This document shows positions 16,268 through 23,716 of a stretch of DNA of 64,000 bases, in pieces (position 1 is the first letter of the stretch; each line of letters begins with the position of its first letter). A model generated the notes under the pieces. The model saw nothing but the letters and a program-made list of their open reading frames with translations. It did not search any database and had not been told where the DNA came from. The stretch comes from CAWHMN01 sp051001135 (lineage in GTDB: Bacteria; Acidobacteriota; Terriglobia; Terriglobales; Acidobacteriaceae), in the NCBI GenBank assembly GCA_051001135.1, contig JBPCNO010000186.1:41739-105738 (forward strand), written 5' to 3'. The translations under genes and the position numbers were made by a program.

Positions 16268-17218
16268 ATGCCTGAGACCGCACAGATCGACCTTCTGCCC
16301 GCCGCGCAGGTAGCGCGGGAGACGCCAGTGCAGCAGGCCGCCAATGGGCTCTGCTACACCGCTTTTGCCGAGACCAAGCTTCCCGACGGCGAGCTGGAAC
16401 ACATCGTCAATGCGGTTCCGCGCCCCATCGCCGCCGCGCTCAACCACCGCGCCTACTACTTCGTCCCGCTCACCATCCACCAGCACGATGAAGGCGCACT
16501 CTCCGGAGAAGCAGCAATTTCCGGAGATGCTGCAATTTCCGGAGACGCGATTCCCGACGATGCGCATACCAGCGGCGAGACCCTCATCGCCCCCCGCTAC
16601 TCCACCGAGCTGAGCGACCGCGCCATCTGTCATCGCAACGTCCACTTCGCCGGCGCGGATTGCATCTTCATCTCCACCCGCCTGATGCAGGACAAGTTTG
16701 CTCTCGCGTTCGAACTCTTCATCAATATCGGTCATCATTTCGTCGAAGCAGTCGGCGCGCCCCGCGCCTTCGAGGACCTGGTACTGCGGCAGATCGAAGC
16801 CGGCGTGCGCGGCGAAGCCAGCCACGACGCATGGGAGAATCGCAACCGTGCCTTTGGGGAGACTCCCGGTGATGCCGCTTCCGGCCGTGTCGGCCGCCTC
16901 GGCCGCGGTCCCGATCGCACTGCCGATCGTACGACGGATCGCAGTTTAGACCGCTCTTCCGACCGCGAGCTGTCCTCCGCCCCTACGCGTCCCGTGCTTG
17001 ACGAGAAGGCCAGGACCGCCTATATCCACGCCGCCTTCGCCGACACCATCGCCATCTACCTGCTCTCCCTCACCCTGGACTTCGATTACATGGATCTGCG
17101 CGAGCGCGAGTACCCGCTGCTCGCCGCCCCTGCACTGGCGGAACGCCTGCGCGCCATCGCCGCCCTCTTCCCCCCCGCCCCCAACTACGACTTCCAGATC
17201 CTCTACCGCCGCCGCTAA
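16268..17218 (+). CDS. Conserved hypothetical protein with internal Ser-Gly-Asp and Asp-Arg repeats
   Basis: A 316-residue soluble protein; I do not recognise its family. The body has ordered-looking segments (YTAFAETKLPDGELEHIVNA, FAGADCIFISTRLMQDKF, LFINIGHHFVEAV) and a C-terminal helical part ending in YDFQILYRRR. Two low-complexity insertions interrupt it: an ISGDA repeat at about residues 80-97 (12-bp units) and a DRT/DRS repeat at about 216-235. A ribosome site is not evident; TAAGG abuts the ATG, so the start could lie upstream at 16232 or 16238. The HHFVE motif is suggestive but too little to call a metalloenzyme. Confidence 0.7.
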   Translation: MPETAQIDLLPAAQVARETPVQQAANGLCYTAFAETKLPDGELEHIVNAVPRPIAAALNHRAYYFVPLTIHQHDEGALSGEAAISGDAAISGDAIPDDAHTSGETLIAPRYSTELSDRAICHRNVHFAGADCIFISTRLMQDKFALAFELFINIGHHFVEAVGAPRAFEDLVLRQIEAGVRGEASHDAWENRNRAFGETPGDAASGRVGRLGRGPDRTADRTTDRSLDRSSDRELSSAPTRPVLDEKARTAYIHAAFADTIAIYLLSLTLDFDYMDLREREYPLLAAPALAERLRAIAALFPPAPNYDFQILYRRR

Positions 17219-17541
17219 CTCGGACCCCCCTCGCGAAGTGTGATAGGTCTTAACGAAACCAGGTGCCCCACGTCTCGCCGGGTGCCCCGTTCTAGCGCAG
17301 CTAGGGCGGGGTTGTTGGTTTTCCCCCTACCCGCTACGAGTTCGGGTGCCCCATCCTGACCCTGAGCGCAGGCGAAGGGGAAGGGTGGGAGACCACAAAG
17401 GCTGGGTTCTTCGGAATAGCCGAATGCCTCCTCCCGAAACGCAACCCGGGACCGGTCTTTTGCTGTTGCCCTTGCGCGTAGCGCGCCCGCCTGGACGGCA
17501 GGTCCCGCGTCTGCCTGGACGGCAGGTCCTACAATGAGCGC
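17219..17541. other. 323-bp repeat-filled spacer upstream of ruvA
   Basis: It holds two family A repeats (17279-17312 with CTAGC arms and 17343-17389 with a CCTGAGCGCAGG centre), a fragment at 17261, and a direct repeat GCCTGGACGGCAGGTCC at 17489-17505 and 17513-17529 (period 24). No coding frame is convincing. Confidence 0.7.
17279..17389 (+). repeat. Two family A repeats in tandem
   Basis: The CTAGC-arm subtype at 17279-17312 is followed by the CCTGAGCGCAGGCGAAG subtype at 17343-17389, the same order and spacing as at 19969-20075. The pair may move as a composite unit. Confidence 0.75.
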
Positions 17542-18132
17542 ATGATTGCGCATCTTCGCGGCCGCCTCCTCGCCAAGCACCCGCAGCAGGCCATCGTCGA
17601 AGCCGCCGGTGTCGGCTACGACGTCATGCTCAGCGTCACCACCTTCACCGCCCTCCCAGCCGAGGGCGCCGAGGTCGCTCTGCACATCCACACCCAGGTT
17701 CGCGAGGACACCCTCGCGCTCTACGGCTTCCTCGACCGCAACGACAAGCGCATCTTCGAGCGCCTCATCACCGTCACCGGCGTCGGCCCCAAGCTCGCCA
17801 TCACCATCCAGAGCGGCCTGCCCGCCGACCAGCTTGTCGCCGCCCTGCGCGGACAGGACCATGCCACCCTCACCCGCATCCCCGGCGTCGGCAAAAAGCT
17901 CGCCGAGCGCCTGGTGGTCGAGCTCAAGGACAAGCTCGATGACCTGGCCACCGCACCCCCAGCCCAGATCGCCGGTGGTCCAGCGGCGGCGGACGTCCTC
18001 TCCGCCCTGGTCAACCTCGGCTACCAGCGCCCCTCCGCTCAGAAAGCCATTGAAGCCTCCGTCGCGAAGAACAAAGCCGCGGGCGATGATTTCGAGCTGC
18101 TCTTCCGCAGCGCCCTCGCCGCCATCCGCTAA
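17542..18132 (+). CDS. ruvA: Holliday junction branch migration protein RuvA
   Basis: A 196-residue DNA-binding subunit of the RuvAB branch-migration complex. It begins MIAHLRGRLLAK, has the OB-fold domain I (about 1-63), domain II with two helix-hairpin-helix motifs (VTGVGPKLAITIQS near 74-87 and IPGVGKKLAERL near 109-120), a Pro/Ala linker and domain III (about 150-196, NLGYQRPSAQKAI) that contacts RuvB. Length matches the family. ruvB and ruvC are not adjacent. The upstream spacer is full of repeats and no strong Shine-Dalgarno is visible. Confidence 0.97.
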   Translation: MIAHLRGRLLAKHPQQAIVEAAGVGYDVMLSVTTFTALPAEGAEVALHIHTQVREDTLALYGFLDRNDKRIFERLITVTGVGPKLAITIQSGLPADQLVAALRGQDHATLTRIPGVGKKLAERLVVELKDKLDDLATAPPAQIAGGPAAADVLSALVNLGYQRPSAQKAIEASVAKNKAAGDDFELLFRSALAAIR

Positions 18133-18317
18133 CCGCCCCGAACTCGGGTGCCCACCCTTGCGTGGCTGAGGTGGACTTCACTTTGTTCCCAAGTATCGGC
18201 GCGAAGTGCCGCTCAACTCATCCTGCATCTGCCTTTCCGTTCCGCCGCTCGCGTGGCCCGATTCTTCTATTGCATGCCACGGCCCTTTGTCTAAAATCAG
18301 TCTCGCAAGGAGGCCCC

Positions 18318-19205
18318 ATGGCGACTCCGGCTGTTGCTTCTGCCCCGCTGCCCATCACTATCCGCCGCGCTGTCCCTGCGGACGCCGCCGAATGCGGACG
18401 CATCTGTTACCAGGCGTTCTACGCCATCAATACGAAGCACAACTTCCCGCCCGACGTCACGGAGCAAGAGGAGGCCATCGGGTTCTTAGACGCTATGTTC
18501 TCGCACCCGCAGATGTACTGTCTGGTCGCTGAGGAGGGCGGCCGCATCATCGGCAGCAACTGTCTGGATGAACGCGCCTGCATCACGGGAATTGGACCCA
18601 TCACCATCGACCCGGAAGGGCAGAACCGCGGCGCAGGTCGCGCCCTGATGCAGGCCGCGCTCGAACGCATTCGCTCACAGCGTCAGGGTGGCGCACGTCT
18701 GGTGCAGGCGGCCTTCCACTCCCGCTCCCTGGCCCTCTATGCGAGCCTCGGTTTTGTGGTGCGCGAGCCGCTGGCGGTGATGAACGGAGCCGCCCTGCAT
18801 CGCAGGCTGGAAGGCTGCACCGTGCGTCCGGCCGTCGACTCCGACCTGGAAGCCTGCGCGTGCGTATGCCTTCAGGTACACGGCCACGATCGCACGGGCG
18901 CGTTGCGCGATGCCGTCCAGGAAGGCTCAGCCGTCGTCTGCGAACGCGACGGACGAATTACAGCGTATGCGTCCATCCTCGGTTTCTATGGCCATGCCGT
19001 CGCCCAGAGCACCTATGACCTGCAAGCACTCATTGCAGCGGCCGAGAGTTTCGCCGGACCCGGCATCCTGGTCCCCACTCGCAATGCGGAGCTCTTCCGC
19101 TGGTGCCTGCAAAATGGTCTCCGCGTCGTGCAGCCGATGACGCTGATGTCCCTTGGCCTCTACAACGAACCCCAGGGAGCGTACCTGCCCTCCGTTTCGT
19201 TTTGA
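18318..19205 (+). CDS. GNAT family N-acetyltransferase, tandem-domain
   Basis: A 295-residue protein with excellent ribosome site AAGGAGG six bases before the ATG at 18318. The N-terminal GNAT domain (about 12-150) starts TIRRAVPADAAECGRICYQAF and has the acetyl-CoA loop DPEGQNRGAGRALMQAAL near 95-112. A second GNAT-like half (about 155-285) starts CTVRPAVDSDLEACACVCLQ but lacks a clear acetyl-CoA loop, so it may be degenerate and used for substrate binding. The substrate is unknown. Confidence 0.9.
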   Translation: MATPAVASAPLPITIRRAVPADAAECGRICYQAFYAINTKHNFPPDVTEQEEAIGFLDAMFSHPQMYCLVAEEGGRIIGSNCLDERACITGIGPITIDPEGQNRGAGRALMQAALERIRSQRQGGARLVQAAFHSRSLALYASLGFVVREPLAVMNGAALHRRLEGCTVRPAVDSDLEACACVCLQVHGHDRTGALRDAVQEGSAVVCERDGRITAYASILGFYGHAVAQSTYDLQALIAAAESFAGPGILVPTRNAELFRWCLQNGLRVVQPMTLMSLGLYNEPQGAYLPSVSF

Positions 19206-19242
19206 GTCAATGGGAAGCTAATTCCTTTTGTTCCACCCAAGC

Positions 19243-19276
19243 CGGGTGCCCCATCCTGAACGGAGGGAAGGGTGGG
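19243..19276 (+). repeat. Family A repeat
   Basis: CCGGGTGCCCCATCCTGAACGG...AAGGGTGGG, in the spacer after the GNAT gene. Confidence 0.75.
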
Positions 19277-19467
19277 AGACCACGATCCTTGTCATCATGA
19301 GGGGAGCTTCCGGCTCAGCCCCCTGCGAAGTTGAAGCATTGGCTTCCGCCTTTTTCTGCTTCCAGATTGACCCCACGCAGCTCATCCACACTCGGTTGCG
19401 CCGCCTGTGCGCTCCGGCGTATCGTGGATTTCGCCTCAAAGAACGCCATTTCCTCCGGGAGGTATGT

Positions 19468-19959
19468 ATGCGTTCACATTTCCTGGCAGCTTCCGTACTC
19501 CTGCTCTCCGCCGTTCCTCTTGCCTTCGCCGCCGGCGCCCCATCCCCCCAGCTCGACGCCTGCCCCATCGGGCTCAGCGCCCAGCAGGATAGCAACCAGG
19601 CTCTCCTCGCAGCCCGCGCGCATCCTGACGCTCCCGCGCAGCTTCTGCGCCTCACCATCCAGAACAAGCGTCTTCCCCGCATCGTCGAGGCTGAAATCGA
19701 TATCCACGGCACCTCGCCGAAATCCCGGGTCATCGGTAACGATCCGCACCCCGAGGACACGGTGAAGCACGTCACGCTCAGGTCTTCCGTGCGTGGCGAT
19801 CAGAGCGTGATTGAAACCGTCACCGCCGAAGACCTGACCTCCGTCGCCTCCATTGAGGTCAAGGAGCTCCGCTACGCCGACGGCACCGTGTGGCATGTCT
19901 CCAACGCGGCGCAGTGCATCGCCAATCCCGACGGCTTCATGCTCGTCGCCGGCAAATAG
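19468..19959 (+). CDS. Secreted hypothetical protein
   Basis: A 163-residue protein beginning at an ATG five bases after GGGAGG, with a clear Sec signal peptide (FLAASVLLLSAVPLAFAAG). The mature part contains LRLTIQNKRLPRIVEAEIDIHG, KHVTLRSSV and VASIEVKELRYADGTVWH, alternating strands that suggest a beta-sandwich, and two Cys (about 33 and 153) that could pair. I do not recognise a named family. It stands alone between repeat-bearing spacers. Confidence 0.8.
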   Translation: MRSHFLAASVLLLSAVPLAFAAGAPSPQLDACPIGLSAQQDSNQALLAARAHPDAPAQLLRLTIQNKRLPRIVEAEIDIHGTSPKSRVIGNDPHPEDTVKHVTLRSSVRGDQSVIETVTAEDLTSVASIEVKELRYADGTVWHVSNAAQCIANPDGFMLVAGK

Positions 19960-19968
19960 CCGCAATCC

Positions 19969-20075
19969 GAGTGCCCCGTTCTAGCACAGCTAGGGCGGGG
20001 TTGTTGCTTTTCCCTACCCGCTACGCATTCGGGTGCCCCATCCTGACCCTGAGCGTAGTCGAAGGGAAGGGTGGG
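19969..20075 (+). repeat. Two family A repeats in tandem
   Basis: GTGCCCCGTTCTAGCACAGCTAGGGCGGGG at about 19971-20000 is followed by a CCTGAGCGTAGTCGAAG subtype at 20030-20075, mirroring the pair at 17279-17389. Both are in the plus orientation. Confidence 0.75.
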
Positions 20076-20188
20076 AGACCACATAATCTCCCGGGAACTC
20101 CGAGCGCTCCCCATGCGTAGCTCACAGCAGACGACTCGAGGCCACGCACACCGCCTCACCTCGTTGCGAAAATAAACAGGAGATCCGC

Positions 20189-20380
20189 ATGATCAAATTC
20201 CTACTCTGGTGCGTGCTGCTGATCCTCTGCTGGCCGGTGGCCCTGATCGCAGCCCTGTTGTACCCGTTCGTGTGGCTGCTCCTGCTGCCCTTCCGGCTGC
20301 TCGGCATTGCCGTGCACGGCGTTCTGGAGCTCGTCGCCGCCATCGTCTTCCTGCCCGCCCGCCTGCTCCGCGCCATCTGA
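20189..20380 (+). CDS. Small hydrophobic membrane protein
   Basis: A 63-residue protein behind CAGGAGAT with an ATG start. Nearly the whole chain is hydrophobic: a first helix at about 3-22, aromatic/proline turns (YPFVWLLLLPFRLL), and a second helix at about 38-56, ending in basic residues. No named family is recognised. It is probably co-transcribed with the thioredoxin gene 67 bases downstream. Confidence 0.7.
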   Translation: MIKFLLWCVLLILCWPVALIAALLYPFVWLLLLPFRLLGIAVHGVLELVAAIVFLPARLLRAI

Positions 20381-20447
20381 CGCGCGCATTCCATCCCGGC
20401 GAACCGCCCCGCATCCAATAGCCAGCATCTTCCGCCGGAGGCCATCC

Positions 20448-20891
20448 ATGCCCGTCATCCGCACCTGCAGCCACTGCGGACAGAAGAATCGCGTCCCCGC
20501 CAAACACCTCGCCAGCACCGGTCATTGCGGCGCGTGCAAGTCGCCCCTGCCGTCTCTGGCCGAGCCGCTCGCGGTAGACACCGCCCTGTTCGATGAAATC
20601 GTGCAGAACTCCCCCGTACCCATCCTGGTCGACTTCTGGGCCGAGTGGTGCGGACCCTGCCGCAGCGCCGCGCCAGAGGTCGCCCGCACCGCTGCCGACA
20701 TGGCCGGCAAAGCCGTCGTGCTCAAAGTCGATACCGAGCGGCACCCCGACCTTGCCACGCGCTTCCAGGTCCGCGGCATCCCCAACTTCGTCGTCCTCCT
20801 CGCCGGACGCACCGTCCTGCAGCAGCCCGGCCTGGTCGGCCATCAGCAGATGGAGCAGTGGCTCAAATCCGCCACACCCGTCTCCGCCTAG
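20448..20891 (+). CDS. trxC: Thioredoxin 2 (zinc-binding N-terminus)
   Basis: A 147-residue thiol-disulfide oxidoreductase. The N-terminal zinc ribbon has CSHC (Cys7, Cys10) and CGAC (Cys27, Cys30), characteristic of thioredoxin 2. The thioredoxin fold follows, with active site WCGPC at about residues 67-71, GIPNF with the cis-Pro near 112, and the usual C-terminal helix. There is no signal peptide, so it is cytoplasmic. The start at 20448 is supported by CCGGAGG seven bases upstream. Zinc-type thioredoxins are often linked to oxidative-stress responses; regulation is not visible here. Confidence 0.92.
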   Translation: MPVIRTCSHCGQKNRVPAKHLASTGHCGACKSPLPSLAEPLAVDTALFDEIVQNSPVPILVDFWAEWCGPCRSAAPEVARTAADMAGKAVVLKVDTERHPDLATRFQVRGIPNFVVLLAGRTVLQQPGLVGHQQMEQWLKSATPVSA

Positions 20892-20919
20892 CACTCGGCG
20901 CGGCAATCGTGTCGGTCCG

Positions 20920-20948
20920 GGTGCCCCATCCTGACCCTGAGCGCAGGC
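20920..20948 (+). repeat. Family A repeat, 3'-truncated
   Basis: GGGTGCCCCATCCTGACCCTGAGCGCAGG runs directly into the SDR pseudogene without the usual GAAGGGTGGG end, so the repeat marks one edge of a rearrangement. Confidence 0.65.
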
Positions 20949-20965
20949 CGGCGCGGTCTAGGCAT

Positions 20966-21278
20966 TCCCATCAACGCCCCTTACTCCGCCCGCAAAAGCA
21001 GGAGTCGTCGGACTAACCAAATCGACCGCCCTGGCAGCCGCCAAAGATAAGATCACGATCAATGCCTTATGCTGTGGCTGCGTGGCCACGGAGATAGCTC
21101 TGGACGCATGGAAGGCGCTAGATCGGAGCCTGGAACAGGTAGCCGCCTACAATCCCCTGGGCCGCATCGGCAAGCCCGAGGAGATTGCCGCCGCCGTACT
21201 CTTCCTCTGCAGCAGCCACGCTTCCTATATATCACCGGAACCCCCCTGGTCATCGACGGCGGCTACACCGCGCAATAG
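20966..21278 (+). pseudogene. Remnant of a short-chain dehydrogenase/reductase
   Basis: Only the C-terminal half of an SDR survives. The catalytic YxxxK is visible (YSARK, about 20981-20995), then after a one-base shift GVVGLTKSTALAAAK, the PG-like region INALCCGCVATEI, and GRIGKPEEIAAAVLFLCSS. After another shift near 21227 comes ITGTPLVIDGGYTAQ and a stop at 21276-21278. The nucleotide-binding N-terminus is absent and at least two frameshifts are needed, so it cannot be functional. The 5' edge lies next to a truncated family A repeat; the 3' end is two bases from the stop of the convergent kinase gene. Confidence 0.85.
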
Positions 21279-21280
21279 GT

Positions 21281-22858
21281 CTAAGTGTCACTGCTATGTG
21301 GAAACAGTAGGGTGAAAACTGTACCGCTACGTCCAGCTTCATGAATGGTTCGCACTCGAATCACTCCTTGGTTCTTCGCCACGAGTTGCTGCGTGACCCA
21401 CAATCCTAAACCCGTTCCAGCGATACCCTTTGTGGTAAAGAACGGTTCGAAGATTCGTCGCAGCGTCTGTTCGTCCATTCCTGCGCCCGTATCAGCGATC
21501 GTGATTCTCACGCCCCGCTCTCCCGATGACCACAGCGTCGCGTCGCGATTTCGTAAAACGAGCCGCCCACCTGATTGCGTGGCGTCGACCGCATTTCCGA
21601 TCAAATTGAGCAGAATCTGCCGGATTTCGCCCTCGTAGCAGTACAGGGGAGAAGAGTCCGACCTGCCAATCGTCGCAGTGATCCCTGAATTCTGAAGTCG
21701 TCCGCGATAAAGAGCGAGTACGGAGACAAACAGAGAACTCACGTCGAGCTCTGTACGTCTGGTACTTTGCCGATGAAAGCGCAGCGTGTGTGTCGCGATC
21801 TGCGAGACACGGGCCAACTCCTCCTGGGCGATCCGCACAAGCGTCTTCATGTCGGCCGTGTCCGCCTTAGACTCCAGAATGTAGAGGAGGTTCGTGACAG
21901 ACTCGAGCGGATTGTTGATTTCGTGAGCAATGGAGCTTGCGAGGCGGCCCACTGAAGCGAGCTTCTCGCTCTGGAGAAGTGCTCGCTCGGCCATTTTTTC
22001 GGACGAAACATCGCGGATTACTGCCGAAAATGCGACTAGGATGCCAGGCGGGTCTATGTGGGGCGTCAGGGCTATGGCCAATTCGACGTTGCTCCCATCC
22101 TTGCGGAGACCCTGTATCTCCTGCCTGACCTGCAACCCCTGAGCGAGGTTCTTGACCGCCTCGCTGATCGTGTCTCGCTTTTCTTCGCTGAATAAGAGAA
22201 ATGGCAACTTCTGCCCTAAGACTTCGGTGTGGCTGTAACCAAATATCTGCTCCGCACCATAGTTCCAGCTCTGAATTGTGCCGTCGGGGGCAACCTTGAG
22301 GATTGCCTCAGAGGAACGGCGGACAACATCTGCCAACTGCTCCGAATTCTTGCGGGCTATCAGGAGATCCCGTTCGTAGAGACGTCGTTCCGTGGCTCGA
22401 AATACAGCTAGGTAGATGCCCGTTGGCGCGCCGCCTTCTGGAGAACGGCGTAGCGTCGCATTGACCAGAACTGCAACTCGTTCTCCGGATGGGCGGACAA
22501 GATCGAACGCTACTTCTTTGACAACACCTCGCAATAGGAGGACCTGGACCACTTGCGTCTCATAGAAAATGGCGGCCGCCCGCGAAAGCATCTGCTGAAA
22601 CCGGCATTGGCCTAAGGAACTGGCCGGCGCATCGCACAATTCCAGAAACGCCGGATTGGCTTCAGTAATGCTGCCATCCATGGTCAGCAAAGCATAACCA
22701 CAGGGCACATTCGCAAAAAACTCACGAAGCCGTTCACACTCTGCGGCTGCTTCGATTAAAGGAAGCGGCGCATCGCCGCTGCCACTTCCTGCGGTGCGCT
22801 CATGTGCGGGCAGTGTCCCGTCGCCTGCATCATTACGAGTTGGCTGTTCGGCAGGCAC
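21281..22858 (-). CDS. PAS-domain sensor histidine kinase, partner of an RsbQ-like hydrolase
   Basis: A 525-residue soluble kinase with no membrane helix. Two PAS domains (about 42-155 and 172-288; the second is a classic PAS with DGTIQSWNYGAEQIFGYS) precede a dimerisation/phosphoacceptor helix with His312 in SSIAHEINNPLESV, and an HATPase_c domain with N-box NLIGNAVDA, DTGAGMD and GTGLGLW. No receiver domain or adjacent response regulator is seen. The GTG start at 22858 lies inside the upstream hydrolase gene, so the frames overlap by 103 bases; no in-frame ATG exists before residue 60. In the RsbQ-RsbP system the hydrolase supplies a signal to a PAS domain; a similar job for the first PAS is inferred. 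Confidence 0.9.
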   Translation of the reverse strand: MPAEQPTRNDAGDGTLPAHERTAGSGSGDAPLPLIEAAAECERLREFFANVPCGYALLTMDGSITEANPAFLELCDAPASSLGQCRFQQMLSRAAAIFYETQVVQVLLLRGVVKEVAFDLVRPSGERVAVLVNATLRRSPEGGAPTGIYLAVFRATERRLYERDLLIARKNSEQLADVVRRSSEAILKVAPDGTIQSWNYGAEQIFGYSHTEVLGQKLPFLLFSEEKRDTISEAVKNLAQGLQVRQEIQGLRKDGSNVELAIALTPHIDPPGILVAFSAVIRDVSSEKMAERALLQSEKLASVGRLASSIAHEINNPLESVTNLLYILESKADTADMKTLVRIAQEELARVSQIATHTLRFHRQSTRRTELDVSSLFVSVLALYRGRLQNSGITATIGRSDSSPLYCYEGEIRQILLNLIGNAVDATQSGGRLVLRNRDATLWSSGERGVRITIADTGAGMDEQTLRRIFEPFFTTKGIAGTGLGLWVTQQLVAKNQGVIRVRTIHEAGRSGTVFTLLFPHSSDT

Positions 22859-23556
22859 TGGTGTAGATATTTTCCCACGCTTACCGGCGCAATCACGTCT
22901 TTATCGCACTGCAGGATAAGTGTGCGCGTCGTGACCTTGGGAACGTCGGCCCGATTGTCCGAAAGGAACGTGACTCGGGCGAAATGTTGCGCGAATGCCG
23001 GATCGGTTCGGCAGAAGCTGGCTTCGAGCTCACCGGCCAGCTCCGGATGCTCGGGATTTCCCATAATAAGCGGGGCCATTGTCGCCGACCAACCCAGATG
23101 ATTGCTCTCGAGCATGTCGAGTAAACCTTCGATATCGGCGCGCTCAAAGCCGCCTATGTATTCCCCATCGTTGATGTAACAGGGCGAAGGCCCAATCATC
23201 ACAATGCTTTCAAAGCGGTCCGTTTGTTGGATTGCCGCGAGTGCGCCAATCATCGAGCTGACAGAGTGTCCAATAAAGTTGACTCTATCCAGGCCCAGCT
23301 CCTCAATGATGTCAAGCACATCCTGCGCGTAGCCGTGGAGAGTACTGTAGCGCGATCGGTCGAAGGCTGCAGGGTCCGATAAGCCCGCACCGACATAGTC
23401 GAAGAGAACGATGCGATAGTCATCTTCGAAATCCGGAGTAACGGCACGCCACATGTTCTGGTCGCAGCCGTAGCCATGCGCCAACATCAAAGTCCGCTGG
23501 CCATTTCCGAGCACTTTTACGTTATTGCGGTGGACCGCAGTCATAGCAATATCCAT
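22756..23556 (-). CDS. RsbQ-like alpha/beta hydrolase (signal-generating)
   Basis: A 266-residue cytoplasmic hydrolase strongly resembling Bacillus RsbQ and plant KAI2/D14 proteins. The triad is Ser98 (GHSVS), Asp220 (CDKDVIAP) and His248 (ATGHCPHMS), at nearly the same numbering as RsbQ; the segments IGPSPCYIND and GKYLHQCLP are family hallmarks. RsbQ acts with the PAS domain of the phosphatase RsbP, probably making or delivering a small hydrophobic ligand. Here the next gene is a PAS histidine kinase whose start lies within this gene, so the pair is probably translationally coupled. The substrate is unknown. Confidence 0.92.
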   Translation of the reverse strand: MDIAMTAVHRNNVKVLGNGQRTLMLAHGYGCDQNMWRAVTPDFEDDYRIVLFDYVGAGLSDPAAFDRSRYSTLHGYAQDVLDIIEELGLDRVNFIGHSVSSMIGALAAIQQTDRFESIVMIGPSPCYINDGEYIGGFERADIEGLLDMLESNHLGWSATMAPLIMGNPEHPELAGELEASFCRTDPAFAQHFARVTFLSDNRADVPKVTTRTLILQCDKDVIAPVSVGKYLHQCLPNSQLVMMQATGHCPHMSAPQEVAAAMRRFL

Positions 23557-23716
23557 AGGCTATCCCGAGCAAATGTCAGCGCCGCAGGCCTTCATGCTAC
23601 CGGCTTTTGTGAAATCTCGCTTCGTTTGCTGCTTCGTGTTTCGATCTCATGCATGCCGGCAACTTGGAAAGGCCGCACTGCCATCAAGGGACGTACAGCC
23701 TGAAGACGAAGATCCC

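Noticed and set aside
17489..17529. Direct repeat that could suggest a CRISPR array
   Set aside because: Only two units with a six-base gap; no spacer structure, leader or cas genes.
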